Of a stretch of 49,700 nucleotides of DNA, positions 23,706-31,974 are shown one piece after another. The position numbers and the translations under genes are program-made. The stretch is from CAYYJM01 sp964471755 (lineage in GTDB: Bacteria; Planctomycetota; Planctomycetia; Gemmatales; Gemmataceae): contig CAYYJM010000009.1 of assembly GCA_964471755.1 (NCBI GenBank), positions 1 to 49,700 of the forward strand. Direction: 5' to 3'. The notes under the pieces are model-generated. The model did no database searches and had not been told where the DNA came from. It saw only the letters and a program-made list of their open reading frames with translations. Position 1 is the first letter of the stretch. Every line of letters begins with the position of its first letter.

Positions 23706-26700
23706 TCACGCCGGCACCTGATACGTCCCCGCCAGTCGATCGTGTAGACTCCGGGCCGGGTTCTGTCGCGCGAACCAGGCGTAGACCGGCAGCAGCACCA
23801 CCGCCAGCCACCACGATCCCCAGGCGATCCAGGCCAGCAACCAGCCGTCCTCGGGATGGTTGCGGTAGGTCCAGATCCGATACAGATCCACACTCGCCGA
23901 CAGCAGCAGTAGACCGACGATCGGCAGCCAGATGACAACGCATCGCCACAGGCAGCGCAGACGACTCGCCGGTCGGCCGTCGGCCTGCACCAGGCGGATG
24001 CCGATCAGCCAGCGGACCCAACCGCCTCGCGTTAGCAGGGCCCACAGACCCCAGACGACAGGCCAGAACCCGATCAACGCGATCAGCACCCACGGGTCGG
24101 TCATCATCTCGCCACGCAATAGCAGGTCCGTCTCGTTCAGAGATCGCGACGCGGCCTGCGAATGCTCCGCCAGAGCGACCAGACGCGACGGACTCTCCGG
24201 ATTGCCAAACAGACCCCGATCGAGATTCTCGATGAGATCCTTGCGCAGACGCATCACGAGATTCCGCACCCAGCCGGAGCAGGAGGCCAGGATCAGTTCG
24301 CTCTCGCTCTTGCCCGCAGCGAGCTGGCGTTTCAGGGTGCTACGCGTGGTCAGCAGATCGTCCAGAAACCGATCGTGGACCTTCTCGGGAACACCCCGAC
24401 CCGCCTCGTGATAGAACTTCTGGAGATCCTTCGTCGGCACCTTATCTACCAGATCGTGCAGATCTTCTGGCTTGATCTGTTCGTGCTGGCGCAGGACGAC
24501 CTCAGCCAGGGCTCCGGCCATGAAACGCTGCCAGAACTGGCCCTGAACGATTACCGGAACGCTGAGAAACAGGACGGCCAGGCCGACGGCCAGCAGAAAC
24601 GCTTGCACGGCCAGATGCAAACCGCGTCGCTGCTTGCTCACCTCGGTCGGCAGATTCCGGACCGCCTCCAACTCGCAGCGCAACTCGGCCGGATGACGAT
24701 AAGGTGTCGGTTCACCGTCATCGGTACGGAAGAGACGATCCATCAGCGCGCTGGCCGGGCCGGGCAGCGGGGCCGCGAGATGCTCGCCGGCGCTGGCGTG
24801 GTTTGTTCGACCTTCGAGGGCGAGCCGGCAGGCCTCGCGCAGCAGTTGCAAGGCCCGGCTGGCTGGGTCGGTTTCCGTGGCGGGAGCCGTCGGTGTCGCG
24901 GGTGCGTCCAGGAGTTGCACCCGGCCGCTCGGCTCGATCCAGATCTGTTCCAGCGACAGCACGCGCGGCAGGGTGCCATCCTGGACCGCTTCGGCAAGTT
25001 CCTCGGTGAGTTGTTCCAGGATGGGCAGGAAATCGGCCCACAGGAGACGCCGACCGGGACGGATCAGGGCGGTCAGCGGACAGCCCGGAGCGGCGACGAA
25101 GGCGTCCCAGGTGTGGCCGTCCTGCGTGCCACTGGCGACCCAGCGCGGCCGGGTCGTTCGGCCCACCTCGCGCCGGATCGGTGTGGCGAAGTTGCTGCCC
25201 TCTCCGTGCAGCCAGATCCAGACCTGTCGGCCCAGACCGCTGTCCTCGGCCAGGAACAGGCCGCGCTCTCCCTGCCAGGAGAGGGCCTTGCGGATCAGGA
25301 ACGCTCCCATCTTGCCCGGCGTCGGCACGCCGGTTGGAGCGGTGACAATGTATTCGACCGTGGGCAGGCGACGCTGCTCTCGCGCCAGCGGCAGGCGAAT
25401 AGTGCGGGTGCCGCTGGCCAGTTCGTGGACGCCACGATAGCCGTTCCGGCGGCGCATGGTGACCGCCGTCAGGGCCAGGCCAAGGACGCTCACCACGAGT
25501 GGCAGCACCCAGACGGCCAGGGCACTGGAGATCAGCAGGCCCACGTCCGATCGGGCCGCGTCCAGGGTCAGGAAGTCCTTCAACGGCTGAACCAGAACGA
25601 TCACCACGAGCGGGCCGAAATCCTTGAACAGGTAGAAGACCAGCGTGCGCAGCAGGGCCTGAGTCCAGGTCGGTCGATCGAAGGAGTTCGCATCGTGGAC
25701 GCGCAGGCGGAAGACCCACTTGCCCGGCGTGCAACCGTACCGGCTCTCCAGGCCGCCGAAGTAAAGCAGGCCAAGGACCAGCGTGGCCAGCTGACCGAGC
25801 AGCCCCCCCATCAGATCGCTTGGGCCGCCGAGAACCAGATCAACCCCAGCCAGGACGAGTACGATGAGCGGAGCCAGGATCAGTGCGTCGAGCAGGAGGG
25901 CTCCGACGCGCGAACCGACCTCCGAAATCGAGTGGTCGCCAGGGATGAACGGCAACAGGGCGAGGCGGAGTTCTTCCAGGCTCTGGAAGCGCTGATCGGG
26001 GTTGCGCTGGAGGGCCTTCGCCACGATCTCGTCGAGCGTCTGTGGCAGGGCGGGATTGTGGCTCCGCAGAGGCGTCAGCGGGTCGGACATCGTCCGGGCG
26101 AGGGTGGCGGCTGCGTCCTCGGTCTGGAACGGAGCCTGGCCGGTCAACAGATAGTAGAGCGTCGCACCGACGGAGTAGATGTCAGCCCGATGATCGACCG
26201 GAGCCAGGCGGATCTGTTCCGGCGAGGCGAAAAGAAGAGTGCCCAGGAAGGTTCCCGTGTGCGTCAGGTGCTGTTCCTTGAGCAGCGATTTGGCCAGGCC
26301 GAAATCGCCGACCTTGACCCGGCCGCTGGCGTCGAGAAAGCAATTCGACGGCTTGACATCGCGGTGGATGACGCCACAGCGATGAGCTTCTTGCAGGCCC
26401 TCGATGATGTCGAGGGTGAGCCGCACAGCCTTCTCGACCGGCAGAGGCCCTTCTGCCTCGATCAGGTCGGCGAGATTCCGACCGGGCATGAGTTCCATGA
26501 CGATGTACGGCTGCCCCTGATCCTCATCGGCGGCCAGGACGAAGACGCAGCGCGGATGGGTGATCGTGCTGGCGAGTCGGCCTTCCCGACGGAAGCGTTC
26601 GACGGCCTCCGCGGAGTCGGCAAACTCAGGTCGGATGATCTTGACGGCGACGCGCCGACTGGTGCCCTCCTGCTCGGCCTCGTAGACGGTGCCCATGCCA

Positions 26701-26945
26701 CCGGAACCGAGGGGGCGCAGCAAGCGGTAGCCGCCGATGCTGGTGGGGGCGAGATGGGGCTGGGCCGCCGGCATCGGCGTCGTGTCGGGTCGGGTGGCCG
26801 GTTGCTGGATGTAGGCGATGGTCGCGACGCCAGCGTCCGGGAGCGACTCGGGCAGCGGCTTGCCACACTGCGAGCAGAAACGCGGCGGCCGAACCGTGTA
26901 CTCCAGCACGGTGGAGCAGACCGGGCAGTTGACATGGTGTTGCAT
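23706..26945 (-). CDS. membrane Ser/Thr protein kinase with two RDD domains and an apparent second, degenerate kinase domain
   Basis: A 1079-residue protein. A zinc ribbon comes first (Cys7, 10, 24, 27). The active Hanks kinase domain spans about 72-332: LGSGGMGTVYEA, Lys102, HRDVKP (194-199), DFG (214-216), SPEQIRL. An RDD membrane domain follows (about 345-530). Residues about 545-710 resemble a kinase fold without catalytic residues: the HRD loop is LPRVLSLEQIWIEPSG and the DFG site is LLDAP. A helix near 778-800, an extended cytoplasmic or periplasmic region (815-940) and a second RDD domain end the protein. It probably senses a membrane signal; the substrate is unknown. It is the only large gene here convergent with the sigma-54 regulator. 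Confidence 0.9.
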   Translation of the reverse strand: MQHHVNCPVCSTVLEYTVRPPRFCSQCGKPLPESLPDAGVATIAYIQQPATRPDTTPMPAAQPHLAPTSIGGYRLLRPLGSGGMGTVYEAEQEGTSRRVAVKIIRPEFADSAEAVERFRREGRLASTITHPRCVFVLAADEDQGQPYIVMELMPGRNLADLIEAEGPLPVEKAVRLTLDIIEGLQEAHRCGVIHRDVKPSNCFLDASGRVKVGDFGLAKSLLKEQHLTHTGTFLGTLLFASPEQIRLAPVDHRADIYSVGATLYYLLTGQAPFQTEDAAATLARTMSDPLTPLRSHNPALPQTLDEIVAKALQRNPDQRFQSLEELRLALLPFIPGDHSISEVGSRVGALLLDALILAPLIVLVLAGVDLVLGGPSDLMGGLLGQLATLVLGLLYFGGLESRYGCTPGKWVFRLRVHDANSFDRPTWTQALLRTLVFYLFKDFGPLVVIVLVQPLKDFLTLDAARSDVGLLISSALAVWVLPLVVSVLGLALTAVTMRRRNGYRGVHELASGTRTIRLPLAREQRRLPTVEYIVTAPTGVPTPGKMGAFLIRKALSWQGERGLFLAEDSGLGRQVWIWLHGEGSNFATPIRREVGRTTRPRWVASGTQDGHTWDAFVAAPGCPLTALIRPGRRLLWADFLPILEQLTEELAEAVQDGTLPRVLSLEQIWIEPSGRVQLLDAPATPTAPATETDPASRALQLLREACRLALEGRTNHASAGEHLAAPLPGPASALMDRLFRTDDGEPTPYRHPAELRCELEAVRNLPTEVSKQRRGLHLAVQAFLLAVGLAVLFLSVPVIVQGQFWQRFMAGALAEVVLRQHEQIKPEDLHDLVDKVPTKDLQKFYHEAGRGVPEKVHDRFLDDLLTTRSTLKRQLAAGKSESELILASCSGWVRNLVMRLRKDLIENLDRGLFGNPESPSRLVALAEHSQAASRSLNETDLLLRGEMMTDPWVLIALIGFWPVVWGLWALLTRGGWVRWLIGIRLVQADGRPASRLRCLWRCVVIWLPIVGLLLLSASVDLYRIWTYRNHPEDGWLLAWIAWGSWWLAVVLLPVYAWFARQNPARSLHDRLAGTYQVPA

Positions 26946-27089
26946 GGTGGGCTATCCCCCTCAGCCCGCGTCGAAGGCCGGTCCCAGTTCCTCCGCTCGA
27001 TGGTAATGCACATCCCTGCCCGGGTCGAGCCTGGTAATCCACTTTTCGTGACGACCGCCGACAACCCGGCGGTCATCGCCGACCCGATG

Positions 27090-27410
27090 TTACGCCAGTA
27101 CCTCGATCTTCGTGTACGGATCGAGGGTGATGCTCGACAGCTCGTTGAGGCTGTCCTTGCGGAAGTGAACCGCGACGACGACGATGTCATCTTCCGGAAC
27201 ACGATCCGTGCTGAGGCCGGTCGCCAGGTAGTTGACGTGGCTGAACGTCCCCTCGACCGGAGCGGCCGTCCACTGGTGCCGGCTATTGATGTGGATGTCG
27301 CGCGTGATGCGAATCCTCTGGCCCGGCTTGAGACTGGCGAGCAGTCGCAGCAGGTCCGGATCCAGCGCTCGCGTCGCGGAACGGAACGTCGCCTTTGGGG
27401 TATCGGTCAC
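27090..27410 (-). CDS. hypothetical protein, 106 residues
   Basis: Starts at GTG 27410, in a GTGA overlap with the ilvN stop, so it is coupled to ilvN. The sequence is soluble, with a basic first part (PGQRIRITRDIHINS) that looks like a small beta-barrel and an EDDIVVVAVHF strand. No family is recognised. The conserved overlap and consistent codon use suggest it is real. A small GACCGCC/GGCGGTC hairpin (27053-27074) lies just beyond its stop and may end transcription. Confidence 0.65.
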   Translation of the reverse strand: MTDTPKATFRSATRALDPDLLRLLASLKPGQRIRITRDIHINSRHQWTAAPVEGTFSHVNYLATGLSTDRVPEDDIVVVAVHFRKDSLNELSSITLDPYTKIEVLA

Positions 27411-27928
27411 GAGTTACCTCCTGGGATGGGCACACCGCGAACCAGGGCGATCCGACCGGTACGGGCCAACTCAAGGATGCCGTAGGGACGCATGAGGTCG
27501 ATGAACGCCTGGACCTTGGACTCGACGCCGCTGATCTCGACGATGAGCGTATCGGCGGTCACGTCCACGACCCGGCCGCGGAACATCTCGATGAGCAGAC
27601 TCAACTCGACGCGCTGCTGTGGCGTGGCACGGACCTTGATAAGCATCAGGTCACGCTCGACGAAGTTCTGACCGCTGATGTCGAAGACAGCGACCACGGT
27701 GACGATCTTGTCGAGCTGCTTGCGGACCTGCTCCAGGTCGGATTCGTCGCCATGAACGACGAAGGTCATCCGCGACAGATGCGGATCCTCCGTCTCGCCG
27801 ACGGCAAGACTATCGATGTTGAAAGCCCGCGTGGCGAGCATGCCGGAGATGTGAGCGAGGACGCCCGGCTGGTTCTGCACCAGGGCCGACAGGACGTGCC
27901 GCTGAGGTTTCTGACTACCGCTATCCAT
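27407..27928 (-). CDS. ilvN: acetolactate synthase small (regulatory) subunit
   Basis: A 173-residue protein. ATG at 27928 gives the family start HVLSALVQNQPGVLAHISGML, an ACT domain with the valine-binding Asn/His region, then FNIDSLAVGETEDPHLSRMTFVV, and a C-terminal domain with GRVVDVTADTLIVEISG and PYGILELARTGRIALVRG. Reading further upstream would run into a GC-rich repeat and is rejected. The protein binds the catalytic subunit and mediates valine feedback in branched-chain amino acid synthesis. No ilvB is adjacent: the only related enzyme in the window (47825) carries an export signal and is not a likely partner. Confidence 0.94.
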   Translation of the reverse strand: MDSGSQKPQRHVLSALVQNQPGVLAHISGMLATRAFNIDSLAVGETEDPHLSRMTFVVHGDESDLEQVRKQLDKIVTVVAVFDISGQNFVERDLMLIKVRATPQQRVELSLLIEMFRGRVVDVTADTLIVEISGVESKVQAFIDLMRPYGILELARTGRIALVRGVPIPGGNS

Positions 27929-27968
27929 TGTCTCGGAGTTCCTTGGCTGGATGTTCGATCGGCGAGTC

Positions 27969-28020
27969 CCCGGCGACTGGCGAGCCCCCCACTTTCGTGG
28001 GGGGCTCGCCAGTCGCCGGG
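27969..28020. repeat. perfect 24-base-pair hairpin (GGCGAGCCCCC family)
   Basis: Arms 27969-27992 and 27997-28020 are exactly complementary with a TTTC loop, equal to GAAA on the minus strand, along which both neighbouring genes run. It shares the GGCGAGCCCCC core and the GAAA loop with the repeats at 42663-42765. It separates the DUF1080 end from ilvN. No T run is present. Confidence 0.9.
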
Positions 28021-28056
28021 TTCGCCAGGCTCCAGGGCTCACCACGCCGGAGTACG

Positions 28057-28861
28057 TCACTTCGTCAACGGCTTGAGGTCGATCCGACGGAAGAAGATCT
28101 CGGCTCCTTCGCTCTGGAAGAGGATCTTCCCCTTCGTGAGGCTCGCTTTCGTGGCGGCGTTGACCTTGGTGCCGTTGAGCAGGATCGTGATGCTGTCACC
28201 TGCACAGATGCACTCCAGGCGGTTCCATTCACCGGCCGGCTTCTCGACTTCGTTCTTGCCACGGAAGCCGAGCGTGTCCTTCCACTCCGGATCGCGGCCG
28301 TACCAGTTGACCCGCCCACCAGAATACTCGACGGCCGGGGCTCCGGGCTTGAAGTACGGTTCCATGCGCTTGCCGCCCTGCGTCGGCCGCTTCTCGGACT
28401 CGACCGTGAACCTCGGCTTGCCCTTGCCGCCGACGAGGATGAAATCGCCGGTGCCACCTTCGATGATCTGGCACTCGATCGATTCCATCCAGACGCCGCC
28501 GGCAGCGCCATCAGCTCCGACGCAGTGGAGCAGGATGCCATTGTCCCGCGCACTCTTTACGCGCGGCGGGAAGGTCTTCTGCCCCCACTTGAACTCGACG
28601 AGCAGGTGGTAGTTGTCGAACTCCTTCTCGGTCGTGAAGCCGCCGTAGACCTCGCCGGAGACGCGAATCATCGACGACGGAGAAGACGTGCTTGCTGTCC
28701 TTGTTCTTGCCCTCGCCGCGAAGGTAGGTGTAGAAGCCGGTCAGATCCTTGCCGTTGAACAGGGGCTTGAAGCCCTCGTCGGCGGGAGGCCGGGCGGACA
28801 GCAGGGTGGCGGTGCCGAGGAGGAGCCCCAGCAACAGGCCAAGTCGGAAAGTGGCGCGCAC
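28057..28861 (-). pseudogene. DUF1080 (3-keto-disaccharide hydrolase) family protein with a frameshift
   Basis: Two frames together make one DUF1080 protein. The first part (28861 down to about 28680) has a signal peptide, GFKPLFNGKDLTGFYTYLRGEG and KHVFSVVDD. The rest (from about 28671 down to 28057) is in another frame and reads MIRVSGEVYGGFTTEKEFDNYHLL, then GTGDFILVGG and a C-terminal FFRRIDLKPLTK, all typical for the jelly-roll fold. Family members read about V-x-x-G-M-I-R-V-S-G here, so a few bases are missing near 28671-28680, where GAC repeats occur. It may be a pseudogene or a sequence error. Such secreted enzymes hydrolyse 3-keto sugars in planctomycetes and Bacteroidota. Confidence 0.85.
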
Positions 28862-29051
28862 GGTGCGGGTCCTTCGATCTGGGGTGAGTAATCGCTGGGG
28901 ACTATTGTAGGGAACGGGATCGCGTGAGTCTCTACCGGGCTGCGGGGTTTAACAAGAAGGAACTGCTAACCGGTCGGTGTCGTCTTATGGTAGTATGACG
29001 AGTCGATGTCGGCCGGCAGGGATCGTTTGGTTCGGCTGGAGAGAAAAGACG

Positions 29052-29879
29052 ATGACGGATTCGCAGGCGGGGGATGCCTCCGGGGAGGTGCTGTCCCCTG
29101 GACTGGTGGCGGATGATCGACTGGGCCGGGCGTTCGAGCTGAAGTTCCAGATCGGTCTGGATCAGGCAGACGCCATCGAGGCGTGGGCGCGAGCGCATCT
29201 GCGGCCGGATGTCCATGGTCAGGAGGGCCAGTATGCCGTGGCGACCGTCTATTGCGACACGCCGGCCTTCGACGTGTTCCACCGGACGGCTGGCTACCAG
29301 CGGAGCAAGTTCCGCCTCCGCCGTTACGGCGACGGCCCCAATGTCTTCCTGGAACGCAAGTCGAAGAAGGGCGACCGAATCCGCAAGGAACGGGTCGAGG
29401 TGCCGGCCGAGCAACTGGCCTGGCTGGCAGGAGACGAGGGGCCAGAGGACTGGGTCGGCGGCTGGTTCCGCTCTCGACTCCAGCGTCGGGGTCTGCGGCC
29501 AACCTGCATGGTCGGCTACGATCGGACAGCGTTCGTTGGCGGCCCCGCCGACTCACCGGTTCGCCTGACACTGGACCGTCAGCTGATTGGTGCCCAGGTC
29601 GAAGGCTGGGACGTGCCACGGCCGGTGCCGGTGGACGTGGAGCCGATCCTGCCCGGCGAGGCGCTGCTCGAGTTGAAGTTCCACGTCACGCTGCCGCCGT
29701 TGTTCCGCGATCTGCTGGCGGACCTGCCGGTGACGGCGGGGCGGGCGTCGAAGTACCGCCGGTGCGTTCTGGCGTGCCGGTTGGCCGAACTGGCACCGCC
29801 GATCGACCCACCCATTGTTCTGATTCCGACACCTGCCGAGGTTTCGGAGGTTCTGTCGCCGCCACCCGAGGCCGGCTGA
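29052..29879 (+). CDS. VTC-domain polyphosphate polymerase-like protein (first of VTC-DUF4956-CotH cassette)
   Basis: A 275-residue protein; ATG 29052 follows GGAGAGAAAAGACG, while an in-frame ATG at 28977 would add an unlikely segment. It is a triphosphate-tunnel fold of the VTC type. The tunnel-lining motifs are all seen: FELKFQIG, RSKFRLRRYGD, VFLERKSKKGDRIRKERV, CMVGYDRTAF, RLTLDR, and LLELKFH. In yeast Vtc4 such residues make polyphosphate from ATP. Bacterial members occur in a conserved trio with DUF4956 and CotH proteins, as here, and their reaction is not established. It is followed nine bases later by DUF4956. Confidence 0.92.
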   Translation: MTDSQAGDASGEVLSPGLVADDRLGRAFELKFQIGLDQADAIEAWARAHLRPDVHGQEGQYAVATVYCDTPAFDVFHRTAGYQRSKFRLRRYGDGPNVFLERKSKKGDRIRKERVEVPAEQLAWLAGDEGPEDWVGGWFRSRLQRRGLRPTCMVGYDRTAFVGGPADSPVRLTLDRQLIGAQVEGWDVPRPVPVDVEPILPGEALLELKFHVTLPPLFRDLLADLPVTAGRASKYRRCVLACRLAELAPPIDPPIVLIPTPAEVSEVLSPPPEAG

Positions 29880-29888
29880 GGAGGGGCG

Positions 29889-30566
29889 ATGGACTGGTTC
29901 GACAAGTTGGTCCAGCCCGGTCCGGTTGGCGGCACCATGGAACTGGCCGAACTGGCGACCCGCCTTGGAGTTGCGTTCGGCTTCGGGGTCGCCGTCGCGA
30001 CCACCCATGCCTTCGCCGGCTGGCTGGCCCGCCGAAAACTCGACCGCGCATTCCTGACGACACTGGTGCTGCTGTCGGTCGTCATCGCCCTGGTGACGGT
30101 CGTCGTCGGCAATGATGCCGCCCGGGCGTTTACCCTGGCCGGTTCGCTCGCCATTGTCCGATTCCGAACCGTCGTCGAGGACACCCGCGATACGGCGTTC
30201 GTGATCTTCGCCGTGGTCGCCGGCATGGCAGCGGCGAGCGACTACGTCGTCGGGCCACTGCTCGTCATTCCGCTCGTCCTGCTGACGGTGCTGGCGTTGC
30301 GCCCCGGACCTCCGTCGGCGGGGCCAGCGGAGGGAACGCTCGTCATCCGGGTGACGATTGGCAAGCCGGTCGAGGAACCGATCAACGCGATGCTGCGGAC
30401 GCGGGTAGCCGGCTTTCGCCTCGTCGGCGTGACCACGTCGCGGGGCGGCAGCGCGTATGATCTGACGTATCGCATTCCGTTGCCGGGGCCGACCGAGGTG
30501 TTCGCTCTGGTCGCCGATCTGGGCGGACTCGACGGCGTGCAAGGGGTCGAACTGAAGGAACGATGA
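29889..30566 (+). CDS. DUF4956 family membrane protein (second of VTC-DUF4956-CotH cassette)
   Basis: A 225-residue membrane protein nine bases after the VTC gene, with GAGGAGGGG before the ATG. It has four or five helices in the first 140 residues (for example AFLTTLVLLSVVIALVTVVVG). The family signature follows, including GSLAIVRFRTVVEDTRDTAF and a long hydrophobic pair. The soluble C-terminus (about 150-225) has a ferredoxin-like ACT-type layout, LVIRVTIGKPV and VFALVADLGGLDGVQGVELKE. The function is unknown; with VTC it may form a membrane-bound synthesis or export unit for an anionic polymer. CotH starts 24 bases downstream. Confidence 0.9.
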   Translation: MDWFDKLVQPGPVGGTMELAELATRLGVAFGFGVAVATTHAFAGWLARRKLDRAFLTTLVLLSVVIALVTVVVGNDAARAFTLAGSLAIVRFRTVVEDTRDTAFVIFAVVAGMAAASDYVVGPLLVIPLVLLTVLALRPGPPSAGPAEGTLVIRVTIGKPVEEPINAMLRTRVAGFRLVGVTTSRGGSAYDLTYRIPLPGPTEVFALVADLGGLDGVQGVELKER

Positions 30567-30590
30567 GCTGCTCAGGCAGAGGGGAGTGCC

Positions 30591-31760
30591 ATGCGTCGGA
30601 TGTACATTGTCGGGGTGGTCGCGGGATTCGCCAGTGTCGTGGCGGTCCTGGTCGGCCTGTCCGGAGCCTGGGCCGCCAAGGCCGCCGAGGAGAGCGACGC
30701 CTACTTCAAGAACGGCAAGGTCCTCGCCCTCGAACTGGAGATCGGCCCCAAGGAGATGGATTCGCTCCGCCGGGAGCCGCGCAAGTACGTCAAGGCGACC
30801 CTCAAGGCGGACGGCCAGGTCGTCGGCAAGGATGTCGGCGTCCACCTGAAGGGAGCGGCGGGGAGCTACCGCAACGTCGATGACAAGCCGGGCCTGACCA
30901 TCAACATGGACAAGTTCGTCCCCAAACAGCGCTTCCACGGAATGGACAAGTTCCACCTGTCGAACTCGGTTCAGGACCCGAGCTACCTGAACGAACTGAT
31001 CTGCGGCGAACTCTTCCGCGCGGCCGGGGTGCCGGCGTCGCGCATCCACCACGCGACGCTCGTGATCAACGGTAAGAAGAAGGGGATGTACTACCTCAAG
31101 GAGGGGTACGACAAGTTCTTCCTGAAGCAACACTTCAGCGAGGACGACGGCAACTTCTACGATGGCGGCTTCCTGCGCGATCTGGATCAGGGTCTGCAAC
31201 AGATCTCGGGCAAGAACGATGTCAAGGATCAGGCGGACCTGAAGGCGCTCGTGGCGGCCTGCCGGGAGCGGGATCCGGCGGTCCGCTTCGAGAAGGTGGC
31301 GAAGTTGCTCGACATGGACCGGTTCATCAGCTACCTGGTGCTGGAAGGCATCACCTGTGACTGGGACGGGTACCCGCGTAACCGGAACAACTACCGCGTC
31401 TACCACGATCCGAAGACGGGCAAGTTGACGTTCATCCCTTCGGGCATGGACCAGATGTTCGGCAATCCGGGCGAGGCGATTCTGCCGGGCTACCAGGGCC
31501 TGGTGGCCCGGGCGGTGATCGAGACACCGGAGGGGAAGAAACGCTACTACGAACGGATGGCCGAGATCATGAAAACGGCCTACAACGTGGATACGCTGTT
31601 GAAGCGTCTGGACGAGCTGGAGGCACGCATCCAGCCGGCGCTGGCCGGCGTGGATGCCGGAGCGGGGCGTGATTACAAGAATCAGGTGAACCGGTTGCGT
31701 GGCGCGATCAAGGAACGGGCTCGGAGCGTCACGGAGCAGTTGGCCCGGATCAAGAAGTGA
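30591..31760 (+). CDS. CotH kinase family exported protein (third of VTC-DUF4956-CotH cassette)
   Basis: A 389-residue protein with an N-terminal signal or anchor (RMYIVGVVAGFASVVAVLVG). CotH-like landmarks are VGVHLKGAAGSYRNVDDKPG, KFHLSNSVQDPSYLNE, VNLVI-like GKKKGMYYLKEGYDK and CDWDGYPRNRNNYRVY, followed by FIPSGMDQMFG with the Asp expected to bind Mg. In Bacillus spores CotH phosphorylates coat proteins, and other members are fused to secreted matrix proteins. The Lys, the acidic DWD and the final Asp are kept, so it may be active outside the cell. It lies in the same operon as VTC and DUF4956. Its C-terminal 80 residues are helical. Confidence 0.9.
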   Translation: MRRMYIVGVVAGFASVVAVLVGLSGAWAAKAAEESDAYFKNGKVLALELEIGPKEMDSLRREPRKYVKATLKADGQVVGKDVGVHLKGAAGSYRNVDDKPGLTINMDKFVPKQRFHGMDKFHLSNSVQDPSYLNELICGELFRAAGVPASRIHHATLVINGKKKGMYYLKEGYDKFFLKQHFSEDDGNFYDGGFLRDLDQGLQQISGKNDVKDQADLKALVAACRERDPAVRFEKVAKLLDMDRFISYLVLEGITCDWDGYPRNRNNYRVYHDPKTGKLTFIPSGMDQMFGNPGEAILPGYQGLVARAVIETPEGKKRYYERMAEIMKTAYNVDTLLKRLDELEARIQPALAGVDAGAGRDYKNQVNRLRGAIKERARSVTEQLARIKK

Positions 31761-31776
31761 GTTGAGGAGCGGATTC

Positions 31777-31881
31777 GTGAAGAGCAAGAAACTACGAACG
31801 GCGGCGAAGAAGCGACGTAAGACCCTCAATCAGCCGACGCTGAAGGGCATCAAGCGGAAGAAGTACATCAAGGGCAAGTGA
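31777..31881 (+). CDS. very basic 34-residue peptide
   Basis: A short frame beginning at GTG 31777, with TGAGGAGC (31763-31770) placed ideally before it. It encodes a peptide with 17 Lys or Arg out of 34 residues (KSKKLRTAAKKRRKTLNQ, then KGIKRKKYIKGK) and no acidic residue. It sits 16 bases after the CotH stop. It resembles no protein I can name; small ribosome-associated or RNA-binding proteins of this composition are known. Its location next to a probable polyphosphate enzyme raises an alternative: a cationic partner for polyphosphate. The good ribosome site is the main support. Confidence 0.6.
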   Translation: MKSKKLRTAAKKRRKTLNQPTLKGIKRKKYIKGK

Positions 31882-31904
31882 CGATTCGGGGGACGACCCC
31901 GTTG

Positions 31905-31974
31905 ACGGCGGCTCGTGGACGGTCTACCTTGCAGGGCATCAACCCTGTTGCGAGGACCGCCCATGAGCCGCCGT
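31905..31974 (+). promoter_or_regulatory. hairpin that encloses the ribosome site and start codon of the 31963 gene
   Basis: The left arm 31905-31924 pairs with the right arm 31955-31974: 18 standard pairs, one G-U and one mismatch. The ATG (31963-31965) and part of the GAGGACC Shine-Dalgarno (31953-31959) lie inside the right arm. A small inner stem CAGGG (31932-31936) with CCCTG (31943-31947) sits in the loop. In the mRNA this would block initiation, suggesting a thermosensor, ligand- or protein-operated switch, or translation coupled to the upstream peptide. Confidence 0.55.

Noticed and set aside
24162..27485. A 1107-codon open frame on the plus strand across the kinase gene
   Set aside because: It is the antisense of a kinase with complete motifs. 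Open antisense frames are common at this GC content, and its translation is Gln/Arg/Asp/Gly-biased with no domain.
27957..28030. An intrinsic terminator at the 24-base-pair hairpin before ilvN
   Set aside because: There is no T run on either side, and the same motif recurs elsewhere in arrays, so it is listed as a repeat.
27407..28060. Longer IlvN starting at 28060
   Set aside because: The extra 44 residues come from the hairpin repeat and have no similarity to the family; ATG 27928 gives the normal start.
29553..31829. A 758-codon minus-strand frame opposite VTC, DUF4956 and CotH
   Set aside because: It spans three genes with strong family motifs and ribosome sites on the plus strand; antisense artefact.
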